A DNA stretch of 64,000 bases. It comes from Hungatella sp. UBA4396 (GTDB lineage Bacteria; Bacillota; Clostridia; Lachnospirales; Lachnospiraceae). Within the stretch, counting starts at the first letter, position 1; each line of letters starts with the position of its first letter. The translations under genes were made by a program, and so were the position numbers. The notes beneath the pieces are model-generated. The model searched no databases, was not told where the DNA came from, and was given only the letters and a program-made list of their open reading frames with translations. Below, one piece after another: positions 26,688-33,890 of the stretch. The stretch covers positions 1-64,000 of the forward strand of contig DGRE01000041.1 in assembly GCA_002389905.1 (NCBI GenBank), given 5' to 3'.

Positions 26688-27512
26688 ATGACAGCCCAGG
26701 AACAACGTTTGGTGTGTTATGATGATGAACTAAAAATCGAAGCGCACCAATTTAATGGGATCATGCAAAAGTTCCCGAACCATTTTCACGAATATTATGT
26801 GATTGGATTCATAGAAAGCGGAAAGAGGCATCTGACCTGTAAGAATAAGGAGTATATCATAGACGCAGGGGACCTGGTTTTATTTAATCCTTTCGATAAC
26901 CACGCCTGCCAGCAGGCTGATGATAAAACCCTTGACTGGAGAAGTATCAATATCAATGAGAACATCATGGAGGAAACGGTCCGGCAGATTACAGGCATCG
27001 GCTATCTCCCCAAATTCACCACAACGGCAGCATATCACAGTGAGAGTGTACTTCTTTTGCGTGAGCTTCACCAAATGATTATGGAGCAGAGAAAAGACTT
27101 TAAAAAGGAGGAGGTTTTCTTTTTCCTCATTGAACAGCTAATCAAAGAATATACGGAACCTGTAAAAGAAAGCCTTTCAGAGGTCAGTGAGGAAATTCAA
27201 AAATCCTGTACTTATATAGAAAACCACTATGGGGAGTTAATTACACTTGATGATTTGAGTGAGCTTTCCGGTTTAAACAAATACACCTTGCTGAGAAACT
27301 TTACAAGGCAGAGGGGAGTTACGCCTTACCAATATCTTGAAGCAATCCGAATCAGTGAAGCAAAAAAGTTATTGGAGAATGGAATTGATCCTTTGGAAGC
27401 TGCCATGAAGACAGGCTTCACAGATCAAAGCCATTTTACAAAGTTTTTCAAAAGATTAATTGGACTTACCCCCAGACAATACAGGGATATCTTTAAGGAA
27501 AGTAAAGGTTAG
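26688..27512 (+). CDS. AraC-family regulator with cupin sensor domain
   Basis: A 274-aa regulator. The N-terminal cupin-like domain (about 10-130; FPNHFHEYYVIGFI, GDLVLFNPFDNHAC) senses a small ligand. The C-terminal double helix-turn-helix (about 175-270) ends with the AraC signature TGFTDQSHFTKFFKRLIGLTPRQYR. It is ten bases upstream of an EamA exporter with which it is probably co-transcribed and which it may control. An extended -10 promoter (TGCTATAAT near 26651) and an AAGGAGG site precede it. Confidence 0.9.
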   Translation: MTAQEQRLVCYDDELKIEAHQFNGIMQKFPNHFHEYYVIGFIESGKRHLTCKNKEYIIDAGDLVLFNPFDNHACQQADDKTLDWRSININENIMEETVRQITGIGYLPKFTTTAAYHSESVLLLRELHQMIMEQRKDFKKEEVFFFLIEQLIKEYTEPVKESLSEVSEEIQKSCTYIENHYGELITLDDLSELSGLNKYTLLRNFTRQRGVTPYQYLEAIRISEAKKLLENGIDPLEAAMKTGFTDQSHFTKFFKRLIGLTPRQYRDIFKESKG

Positions 27513-27522
27513 ATAAATACAT

Positions 27523-28413
27523 ATGAAAACAAACAAAGGAATGACTGGACATCTGCTGGCGGCTATTACAACTTTTATATGGGGAACAACCTTTATATCC
27601 ACGAAAGTATTGCTTGTCAGCTTTACACCCATTGAGATATTATTTTTCCGTTTCGTCATGGGCCTGATAATTTTAACAGCGGTATTCCCACACAGGCTGA
27701 AGGGGACGACCTGGAAACAGGAAATCCTGTTTGCCGGTGCCGGGTTATGCGGGGTTACGCTGTATTTCCTTTTGGAGAATATAGCATTAACCTATACCCT
27801 TGCGTCCAATGTGGGAGTCATAATATCCGTTGCACCGTTTTTTACAGCGCTGTTTTCCCATTGGTTTTTAGAAAATGAGAAATTAAAATCCAACTTTTTT
27901 ATTGGCTTTGTGATCGCTATGATTGGGATTATACTTATTAACTTTAATGGAAGTATGGTTTTGAAATTAAATCCCATGGGTGACTTATTGGCTATATTAG
28001 CTGCTTTTGTGTGGGCAATATACGCAATACTTACGAAAAAGGTCAGCCAATTGGGGTATAACACCATACAGACCACCCGGAGGATATTTCTTTATGGGGT
28101 GATTTTTATGCTGCCTGCATTGTCCGTGCTTCCGTTTAAATGGGGATTTGAAAGGTTCCTGCAGCCTGTTAACTTATTTAACATTCTGTTTCTTGGATTA
28201 GGAGCATCGGCACTTTGCTTTGTTACCTGGAATACGGCTGTCAAGCTGTTGGGGGCGGTAAAAACAAGCATTTATATTTATCTGGTTCCGGCTGTTACCG
28301 TTATCACTTCCATACTTATATTAAATGAAACAATCACATGGATTGCGGCCTGCGGAACATTTCTTACATTGGTGGGATTATTTATTTCCGAAAGGAAAGT
28401 AAAGGGAAAGTAA
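27523..28413 (+). CDS. EamA/DMT-family membrane exporter
   Basis: A 296-aa membrane protein with ten predicted helices arranged as two EamA repeats (about 5-140 and 150-290). The first begins with the typical TFIWGTTFISTK. Drug/metabolite transporters usually export amino acids or metabolites. It follows the AraC gene by ten bases and ends at a short GC hairpin. The substrate is unknown. Confidence 0.88.
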   Translation: MKTNKGMTGHLLAAITTFIWGTTFISTKVLLVSFTPIEILFFRFVMGLIILTAVFPHRLKGTTWKQEILFAGAGLCGVTLYFLLENIALTYTLASNVGVIISVAPFFTALFSHWFLENEKLKSNFFIGFVIAMIGIILINFNGSMVLKLNPMGDLLAILAAFVWAIYAILTKKVSQLGYNTIQTTRRIFLYGVIFMLPALSVLPFKWGFERFLQPVNLFNILFLGLGASALCFVTWNTAVKLLGAVKTSIYIYLVPAVTVITSILILNETITWIAACGTFLTLVGLFISERKVKGK

Positions 28414-28421
28414 ACTTCTTC

Positions 28422-28440
28422 GGGGGCAGCAGCCCCCTTT
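28422..28440. terminator. short GC-rich terminator between convergent units
   Basis: GGGGG-CAGCAG-CCCCC hairpin followed by TTTATAT, between the EamA stop and the convergent cyclase gene. Confidence 0.65.
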
Positions 28441-28453
28441 ATATCATTTATTC

Positions 28454-29017
28454 TTATACTTTTGCTACCACTCTGCAAGGTAAGCCCGTCATCTCTGCAT
28501 ATTTGACCGGATAAGTGTTAGCAATGAATTCTCTGCTTTTTTCCTGCAAAAGCAGCATCTTTAAATTACAGATATTCTCAACCACAAAAACATTTCTGTC
28601 CGCACAATATTGATCCTTTGAGGTATGCTCCGTACCCCGCCTGATTCCGGCGCAGTCAATGCCTATAATGGAAATGCCCAAATCCAAAAGCTTCTCAATT
28701 AAATCATCAGAAAGCTGAGGATGCTCTTTAAAATAGCGCTTGCTGCCATAGCCTTCTTTTTCAATAAAGCCAGTATGAAAAGCCACAAACATTCCGCTTT
28801 TCACCTTTGAAATATCAATGTCTGAAATGTCAATATCCCGCTCTGTCACTGTGCTGACATCAAATACAACTGCATTCCGCTCCACATATTCCAGTGGAAA
28901 CTCCTTATTCATCACATCAAAATGTGTTCCCAAATGGCCTGCCAGGGCCTTTTTCTCATTCCCCTGAGCATCTTTGACCATGTTCGGCGTAATCAAAACT
29001 GTCAAATCAATAAACAT
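28454..29017 (-). CDS. cyclase-family (kynurenine formamidase-like) amidohydrolase
   Basis: A 187-aa protein of the putative cyclase/formamidase family. The metal-binding motif HLGTHFD (HxGTHxD) is present near residues 28-34, and a second family region reads GIDCAGIRRGTEH. Members hydrolyse formyl-kynurenine, cyclic amides or related amide bonds using divalent metal. It is the last gene of a three-gene minus-strand operon (MATE pump, EamA exporter, this gene), nine bases after the exporter. The enzyme may act on the exported compound. The substrate is unknown. Confidence 0.82.
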   Translation of the reverse strand: MFIDLTVLITPNMVKDAQGNEKKALAGHLGTHFDVMNKEFPLEYVERNAVVFDVSTVTERDIDISDIDISKVKSGMFVAFHTGFIEKEGYGSKRYFKEHPQLSDDLIEKLLDLGISIIGIDCAGIRRGTEHTSKDQYCADRNVFVVENICNLKMLLLQEKSREFIANTYPVKYAEMTGLPCRVVAKV

Positions 29018-29026
29018 AAGATTTCC

Positions 29027-29956
29027 TCACCTTTCTGTTTCCCTTTTTCCTGAAAAAGAAGAAAATAAACTGTTGAGAATCATTCCGAAAACAATCAAAA
29101 GTATGCCCACACCGCCCAAACTGTCAGGAAGAGAATCACCTAAAAATAAAGTACCGCCCAGCAATGTAAAAATCACTTCCCCGGCCTGAGTGGATTCAAC
29201 CACTGCAAGCTGCTTTTGATTGGATTTTACCAGATCCGTTGCCCGGAAAAACAGGAGAGTGGCAATCACCCCGGAAAACAGGGCCACACAAAATGACTGG
29301 AAGAACTGGCCCAAAGAGGGCAGGCCCACATGTACTGTGCCAAAACCGGCCATGATGAGCCACAGCGGAAGGCTGCATAAGGTCATTCCATAAGTTCTCT
29401 CAATGGTGGACAGCCGGTTTTCGCTCATTGCCATGGTTTTTCTGTTGCCAAGGGGATAGGAGATTGCTGCAATCAATATGGGAACCAAAGTCAGGAGAGT
29501 GGTGCGCACCTCTAAATTCACCATATTATGTACCTGCATCAGGAAAACTCCCAATAAAATGATTCCTGATGCAGACAAGTTTTTAACAGGAACCCGGCTG
29601 CCGAATAAGGGAGACATTAAGATTCCCATTACGATTGTCATTTGCCAGGAGGCGGCGATCAGCCAGGATTCTCCATAATTTCCTGCATAGGAAAGAGGAG
29701 CGTAGAAAAGACCAAATCCAATCGTACTCCAAAGCAGCCAGCCCCTTGGATTTTCCGCGATGATTCTGTGAACGTTTTGAAATCCATGCTTTTTTCCGAC
29801 GACGAGAGCCAGTATGGGCAATGTAAACAGATACCGCAGGCTGGCGCTCCATATCCAGCTCCCACCGGATAAATGCATGCTCCGGTTTAAGATAAATGTA
29901 AAGGCAAAAAAGAAAGATCCGGCTACACCGAAAAAAAGTGACTTTTTCATGTTCAT
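29027..29956 (-). CDS. DMT-family multidrug resistance efflux transporter
   Basis: A 309-aa membrane protein with about ten helices. It resembles the EmrE-type multidrug resistance efflux transporter family (long DMT form) more than classic EamA: MNMKKSLFFGVAGSFFFAFT at the start, then the conserved SGGSWIWSASLRYLF region. It lies 23 bases after the MATE gene and nine before the cyclase gene, so the three are one operon under the structured leader at 31315-31420. Confidence 0.82.
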   Translation of the reverse strand: MNMKKSLFFGVAGSFFFAFTFILNRSMHLSGGSWIWSASLRYLFTLPILALVVGKKHGFQNVHRIIAENPRGWLLWSTIGFGLFYAPLSYAGNYGESWLIAASWQMTIVMGILMSPLFGSRVPVKNLSASGIILLGVFLMQVHNMVNLEVRTTLLTLVPILIAAISYPLGNRKTMAMSENRLSTIERTYGMTLCSLPLWLIMAGFGTVHVGLPSLGQFFQSFCVALFSGVIATLLFFRATDLVKSNQKQLAVVESTQAGEVIFTLLGGTLFLGDSLPDSLGGVGILLIVFGMILNSLFSSFSGKRETER

Positions 29957-29979
29957 CTGATTTTGCTCCTATTATAAAA

Positions 29980-31296
29980 TTATTCAATCAGTATTTTTTT
30001 CTTTCCTGAAAGCAAAAATCCCCCTATAACGGCTGTAATCAGCTCTGTTGCCGGGAATGCGCACCAGACTCCGGTTATTCCTCCTATGGAAGAGAGGAAA
30101 AATGTCATTGGAATGATGATCAAAAATCCCCTTAAAATGGAGATCAAATGAGCCGGAAGAGCATATTCCGTTGAGGTAAAGTAAACGGATATGATTATGT
30201 TGAATCCGGCAAACAAGCAGGCCGTAAAATACAGCTTCAGGCCTGGTACGGCGATGCTCTGCAAAAGTGGATTTTGCTCACTGTTAAAGATATCGGCAAT
30301 CTGCGGCGCCTGAAAGAACACCGTAAGATAAATGATGCCCGACAGGATTAACAGGGAAATCAAGGCATACCGCAAGACTGCCCGGATATTCCCCAGGTTT
30401 CCGCTTCCGTAATAACTGCTTATAAGAGGCTGGATGCCCTGGGAAATGCCCGTATAAATGGAAAGCACCACCAAAGAGAGATTGGCAATGATTCCATATG
30501 CAGCAACCCCGGCATTTCCCTGGAGAGTCATGATAATGATATTAAAAACAATCATAACAATGCCGGAGGACACCTCTGTAATCAGAGAGGGGAGTCCGCT
30601 GGAAAAAATGCGGCTGATCCTCTGTCCTGAAAAATCAAATTTCACCAGATTAAAATGATTCTTCCTTTGGAAAAAGAAAGGGGAGAGTATGATCATGCTG
30701 ATCACCGGAGCAAGGCCGGTAGCCAGAACCGCTCCGAATATTCCCATTTCCAGAGGAAACATAAAGATGTAATCCAGCAGAATATTGGAAAAGCTTCCTA
30801 TCAGCATTGCCATCATGGAAAGCTGGGGAGCGCCGTCGTTTCTTACAAAGCATAAAAGCACATTGTTTAACAGGAACATGGGAGAAAACAGCAAAATTAC
30901 CTGTAAATAGGTTTTGCTCATTTGAAAAACCTCTTCATCAGCTCCCAGCATCCTTATGATGGATTCAGAAAAAAATGAACCCAGCAGAAAGAAGACTGCG
31001 GCAAAGCTGAGGGCCAGAAAAATGGCAGAAGTAAAGGTGCGGTTTGCCTCCTCCATCCTGTTTTGGCTTCTGGAAATGGAATACCTGGTAGCTCCTCCCA
31101 TGCCGAACATCAGGCCGCTTCCATGGATGAAGCTGTATATGGGAATTGCCAGATTAAGGGCTGCCAGGCCGTTGGCGCCAAGGCTTTTTGCCACAAAAAA
31201 GGTGTCTGCCAGAATATAGCAGGACAGTCCTATCATGCCTAAGACATTTAACGATGAATACCTTAAAAATTCCTTCAGACAAGATGCATGTTTCAT
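29980..31296 (-). CDS. MATE-family efflux pump (MepA-like)
   Basis: A 438-aa membrane protein with twelve predicted helices in two six-helix halves. MATE features are clear: an ILADTFFVAKSLGANGLAALNLAIPIY segment in the first half and the related GISQGIQPLISSYYGSGN in the second. These pumps use Na+ or H+ to expel cationic compounds. It is the first gene of the operon. The start has TGGAGG upstream, preceded by a roughly 120-nt structured leader with its own promoter, which implies control at the RNA level. Confidence 0.9.
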   Translation of the reverse strand: MKHASCLKEFLRYSSLNVLGMIGLSCYILADTFFVAKSLGANGLAALNLAIPIYSFIHGSGLMFGMGGATRYSISRSQNRMEEANRTFTSAIFLALSFAAVFFLLGSFFSESIIRMLGADEEVFQMSKTYLQVILLFSPMFLLNNVLLCFVRNDGAPQLSMMAMLIGSFSNILLDYIFMFPLEMGIFGAVLATGLAPVISMIILSPFFFQRKNHFNLVKFDFSGQRISRIFSSGLPSLITEVSSGIVMIVFNIIIMTLQGNAGVAAYGIIANLSLVVLSIYTGISQGIQPLISSYYGSGNLGNIRAVLRYALISLLILSGIIYLTVFFQAPQIADIFNSEQNPLLQSIAVPGLKLYFTACLFAGFNIIISVYFTSTEYALPAHLISILRGFLIIIPMTFFLSSIGGITGVWCAFPATELITAVIGGFLLSGKKKILIE

Positions 31297-31314
31297 AAAA
31301 TCAGACCTCCATAC

Positions 31315-31420
31315 AAAATAAAAGCGCCAGAGCCTCGTATCTTCTATGGCCTAACGATACGAAGTCCAACGCTTAAGTTTTTACCCGGCGGTAAAAATAC
31401 GTTTGCAGTTTATTTTACTG
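31315..31420 (-). promoter_or_regulatory. structured leader of the MATE operon, candidate guanidine-IV (mepA) riboswitch
   Basis: Seen: three successive minus-strand hairpins. They are TGCAGT/ACTGCA near the transcript start, then TTTTTACC-GCCG-GGTAAAAA (31378-31397), then a long stem (31322-31374, CTTCGTATC/GATACGAGG inside AAGCG/CGCTT) with a 14-base loop containing GGCC, followed by a U-rich tail. The last hairpin looks like a terminator, and its loop could pair with the CCGG of the middle hairpin. Known: the mepA motif (guanidine-IV) precedes MepA MATE genes in Clostridiales and acts as a transcriptional ON switch built from kissing loops. Inference: this may be one. I could not compare it with a covariance model. 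Confidence 0.5.
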
Positions 31421-31426
31421 CACATA

Positions 31427-31455
31427 AGTGTAGCACAGGGTCTCGTTTTTGTCAA
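31427..31455 (-). promoter_or_regulatory. promoter of the MATE operon
   Basis: On the minus strand a perfect TTGACA (31450-31455) and TACACT (31427-31432) with a 17-base spacer, placing transcription start near 31420. Confidence 0.65.
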
Positions 31456-31496
31456 ATTCCTGTCATGTATCCTGTTTTATGTATTACAGGGTATAA

Positions 31497-31530
31497 GAAA
31501 ACCACAAAGCATATTTAACTTTGTGGTTTC
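31497..31530. terminator. tRNA-Ala terminator
   Basis: AAACCACAAAG pairs with CTTTGTGGTTT around an AT loop, with T-rich tails in both directions. It lies just beyond the 3' end of tRNA-Ala. Confidence 0.75.
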
Positions 31531-31536
31531 TTTTAA

Positions 31537-31609
<73 letters not shown>

Positions 31610-31654
31610 ATGTCCGCTATTATAGCAAAGCATGAAAAAAATTGCAACAACATA

Positions 31655-31682
31655 TTGCATTAATTTTTAAAAATGTTATAAT
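31655..31682 (+). promoter_or_regulatory. promoter of the FMN riboswitch-ribU transcript
   Basis: TTGCAT and TATAAT with a 16-base spacer, about 27 bases before the riboswitch. Confidence 0.55.
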
Positions 31683-31708
31683 ACATTCAGAACATTTGAA
31701 TATAGTAG

Positions 31709-31814
31709 TCTTCAGGGCAGGGTGAAATTCCCGACCGGCGGTAAAGTCCGCGAGCGCAGCAGCGCAGAATTGGTGTAATTCCAATACCGACAGTAAAGTC
31801 TGGATGAAAGAAGA
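31709..31814 (+). promoter_or_regulatory. FMN riboswitch (RFN element)
   Basis: The classic RFN blocks are present in order: CTTCAGGGCAGGGTGAAATT, CCCGACCGGCGGTAAAGTCC, GCGAGCGC, AATTCCAATACCGACAGTAA and AGTCTGGATGAAAGAAG. When FMN binds, the downstream terminator at 31850 should form and stop ribU transcription. Confidence 0.96.
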
Positions 31815-31849
31815 TGTGTTAAATAAGGATAATACACCTGTCTATTTTT

Positions 31850-31885
31850 AACACCTGAAAGACATACTTTCAGGTGTTATTTATT
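31850..31885 (+). terminator. riboswitch-controlled terminator before ribU
   Basis: Stem AACACCTGAAAG/CTTTCAGGTGTT followed by ATTTATTTT. The nearby ACACCTG at 31834-31840 could take part in the alternative fold. Confidence 0.8.
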
Positions 31886-31901
31886 TTCAGGAGGATAAAC
31901 T

Positions 31902-32570
31902 ATGAACACAACAAAAAAAACAAACAGACTTACCTTGATGGCCATGTTTTGTGCGCTGGCCTTCGTATCCGTAGCTACAATCCGGATACCGCTGATTCCT
32001 GCAATGCCTTTTCTGCAATACGAACCTAAGGATGTCATTATCCTGACCGGAGGATTTATCTTCGGCCCTATGTCTGCGGCACTGATTTCTGTCATTGTCT
32101 CTTTCATAGAATTGTTCACCATCAGCAGCACCGGAATCATTGGATTAATCATGAACATCCTGTCAACAGTGGCCTATGTCTGCCCTGCCGCTTTCTTTTA
32201 TAAGAAATACCACTCCACTGGAGGAGCGTTAATGGGTATGCTGTCAGGTACAGTCCTCATGACCCTCATTATGGTTTTGTGGAATTATCTTATTACTCCC
32301 ATTTATATGGGATACCCAAGAGAAGCCATAGTTGAGCTTCTTGTTCCGGCAATTGTTCCCTTCAATCTTTTAAAAGGAGGAATCAACACAGGCCTGACTC
32401 TTCTTATTTATAAGCCGTTGGTCACCACCTTGAGAAAATCCGGTTTGCTGGCTTTTGATTCACCCAGTCCTCAGAACAGCCGAAGGTTCAGCCCAGGTAT
32501 GACCTTAACTGCCGCAATAATCCTCATAACCTGCATCTTGTTTATACTGGTTTTGCGGGGAGACTTATAA
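31902..32570 (+). CDS. ribU: riboflavin ECF transporter S component RibU
   Basis: A 222-aa membrane protein, the substrate-binding subunit of an energy-coupling-factor importer for riboflavin. It has about six helices. The N-terminal region (LALTAMFCALAFV-like start, then FLQYEPKDVIILTGGFIFGP) is typical of RibU. The FMN riboswitch directly upstream confirms the vitamin. The shared EcfA/EcfT energizing module must be encoded elsewhere. TCAGGAGG precedes the start. The C-terminus carries an extra helix after a polar linker. Flavin supply links it to the many flavoproteins later in the window. Confidence 0.92.
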   Translation: MNTTKKTNRLTLMAMFCALAFVSVATIRIPLIPAMPFLQYEPKDVIILTGGFIFGPMSAALISVIVSFIELFTISSTGIIGLIMNILSTVAYVCPAAFFYKKYHSTGGALMGMLSGTVLMTLIMVLWNYLITPIYMGYPREAIVELLVPAIVPFNLLKGGINTGLTLLIYKPLVTTLRKSGLLAFDSPSPQNSRRFSPGMTLTAAIILITCILFILVLRGDL

Positions 32571-32575
32571 TTAAA

Positions 32576-33529
32576 TTACTGCTTAAATTCCTTCCACCTT
32601 TTTAGGCTTCCTTTTTCAAACACATACTCTGGGGTGATCAAAGTATCCTGTATCTCTGATTCATAATACCATGGGTCCTCCTCGTGAAGAGGATTTTTCA
32701 AAACATGGAATTCCTGAGCGGGCATATAGCCTTGGGCCAGGAGGAGACACTGATTCCCCTGACTGTCCTCCGCAGTATCCACCACCATAATACAGTGGCC
32801 CGGGCTGCCGCCTCGGATAAATAAGTCACCAGCCAGAATCTTGCCTTCTTCAACGGGACTGGATTCCTTATCCAGGGAAAGAGTTCCCGCATAGACCATA
32901 ACCTGCCTCAAATATTTTGTAAAAGACTCCCTGGAATTGTCATAAGACGCTTTCGTTATCCAGGAAACCTGATTTCCATTGACAGAAAGCCTTTTTCCCG
33001 ACATCCAGGAGGAATAGTCCATTAAAAATCCATTGGTCAGATGAAAGGAAATGGATTCATAATCCTCCATCAGCCAAAAGTATTCCCCATACATCCGGAT
33101 CACGCTGTCCGCACACTGCTGTAAATCTCCCTCCACCATTGGCATGGCAAAAACTGCTGCATGAATATCTTGAGCCGCTTTTTCCCTCCCATCATGCAGA
33201 AGCACCGGGCTCTTGTCCGGCTTCAAGTGATACTGCCTTAAATATGCCTGGAAGCTTCCCAGCGGTTTTTCCACCCTGGCATACCCTTCGGGCACAGAAA
33301 ATCTCTCCTCTAAAGTCAGTCCTGAGGAATTAATCATAGGTTTCTCTGCTTTGATGACTTCTTTCCCAGCTTGCTGCCGGTAAATGATATCTTCATATGC
33401 AGGCGGGGCGGACGTACTTTCTGCAAGTTTCTCCTGGGAAGCAAGCCTTCTGTCCCTGACATGGCTGAACAAAGGCGCTGATGCGCAAAGAAGGCTTCCG
33501 CCCAGCAAAAGTGCTGCAAGTATTCTCAT
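32576..33529 (-). CDS. secreted DUF4846-family protein
   Basis: A 317-aa protein with an N-terminal signal peptide (MRILAALLLGGSLLCASA). The rest matches the DUF4846 family: CADSVIRMYGEYFW, a WMSGKR segment, YDNSRESFTKYLRQVM and AGTLSLDKE, then GDLFIRGGSPGHCIMVVD and YMPAQEFHVLKNP. The conserved GGSPGH-x-D layout recalls NlpC/P60-like hydrolases, but catalysis has not been shown for this family as far as I know. ATG 33529 is chosen because it opens a proper signal peptide after GGGAG; the frame stays open to 33625 but that part is not signal-like. It is convergent with ribU, six bases apart. Confidence 0.82.
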   Translation of the reverse strand: MRILAALLLGGSLLCASAPLFSHVRDRRLASQEKLAESTSAPPAYEDIIYRQQAGKEVIKAEKPMINSSGLTLEERFSVPEGYARVEKPLGSFQAYLRQYHLKPDKSPVLLHDGREKAAQDIHAAVFAMPMVEGDLQQCADSVIRMYGEYFWLMEDYESISFHLTNGFLMDYSSWMSGKRLSVNGNQVSWITKASYDNSRESFTKYLRQVMVYAGTLSLDKESSPVEEGKILAGDLFIRGGSPGHCIMVVDTAEDSQGNQCLLLAQGYMPAQEFHVLKNPLHEEDPWYYESEIQDTLITPEYVFEKGSLKRWKEFKQ

Positions 33530-33580
33530 ATTCGTTTCTCCCTCTCCTATAGCACACTTTATTTTCAGATACTTTTCTCC

Positions 33581-33610
33581 ATTGTAACACAAAATTTTTT
33601 TCATTTCCAA
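33581..33610 (-). promoter_or_regulatory. promoter of the DUF4846 gene
   Basis: On the minus strand TTGGAA (33605-33610) and TACAAT (33581-33586) with an 18-base spacer, about 45 bases before the ATG. Confidence 0.55.
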
Positions 33611-33696
33611 CAAATAATTTTTCATATTAATAAGGAAGCAATTTTTTTACTGCTGTGAAGAGACTATAAAAAAGTGTGAAAAGTATCAACGATTGC

Positions 33697-33890
33697 TTGA
33701 CACAATCCCGGTATTGAATTATAGTTTTCAATAGAGTGTTGTGTGTTTGCGGCAATGATTCTTCTGCGATTTTCATTGCCGTGTTCATACAGTGCACGAG
33801 AACAGGGTGCATTGCTTTTTAAGGGCAGTGAGGCCAGTTACATAGGCATGGCCAAATCGGCATGACCTAAATAAAATTAAGGAGTGCTTT
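33697..33890 (+). promoter_or_regulatory. promoter and long leader of the P-type ATPase gene
   Basis: TTGACA (33697-33702) and TATAGT (33720-33725) with a 17-base spacer give a start near 33732 and a leader of about 160 nt. It contains a hairpin GGCAATGA/TCATTGCC (around 33751-33780) and several short inverted or repeated blocks (GGCATGGCC, GGCATGACC, GTGCAC/GGTGCAT). I see no match to the yybP-ykoY or M-box consensus. The leader length suggests control after initiation, of unknown type. Confidence 0.5.

Noticed and set aside
33726..33890. yybP-ykoY (Mn2+) or M-box riboswitch before the P-type ATPase
   Set aside because: The leader position fits, but the conserved GGGGAGUAGC-type and related blocks are absent.
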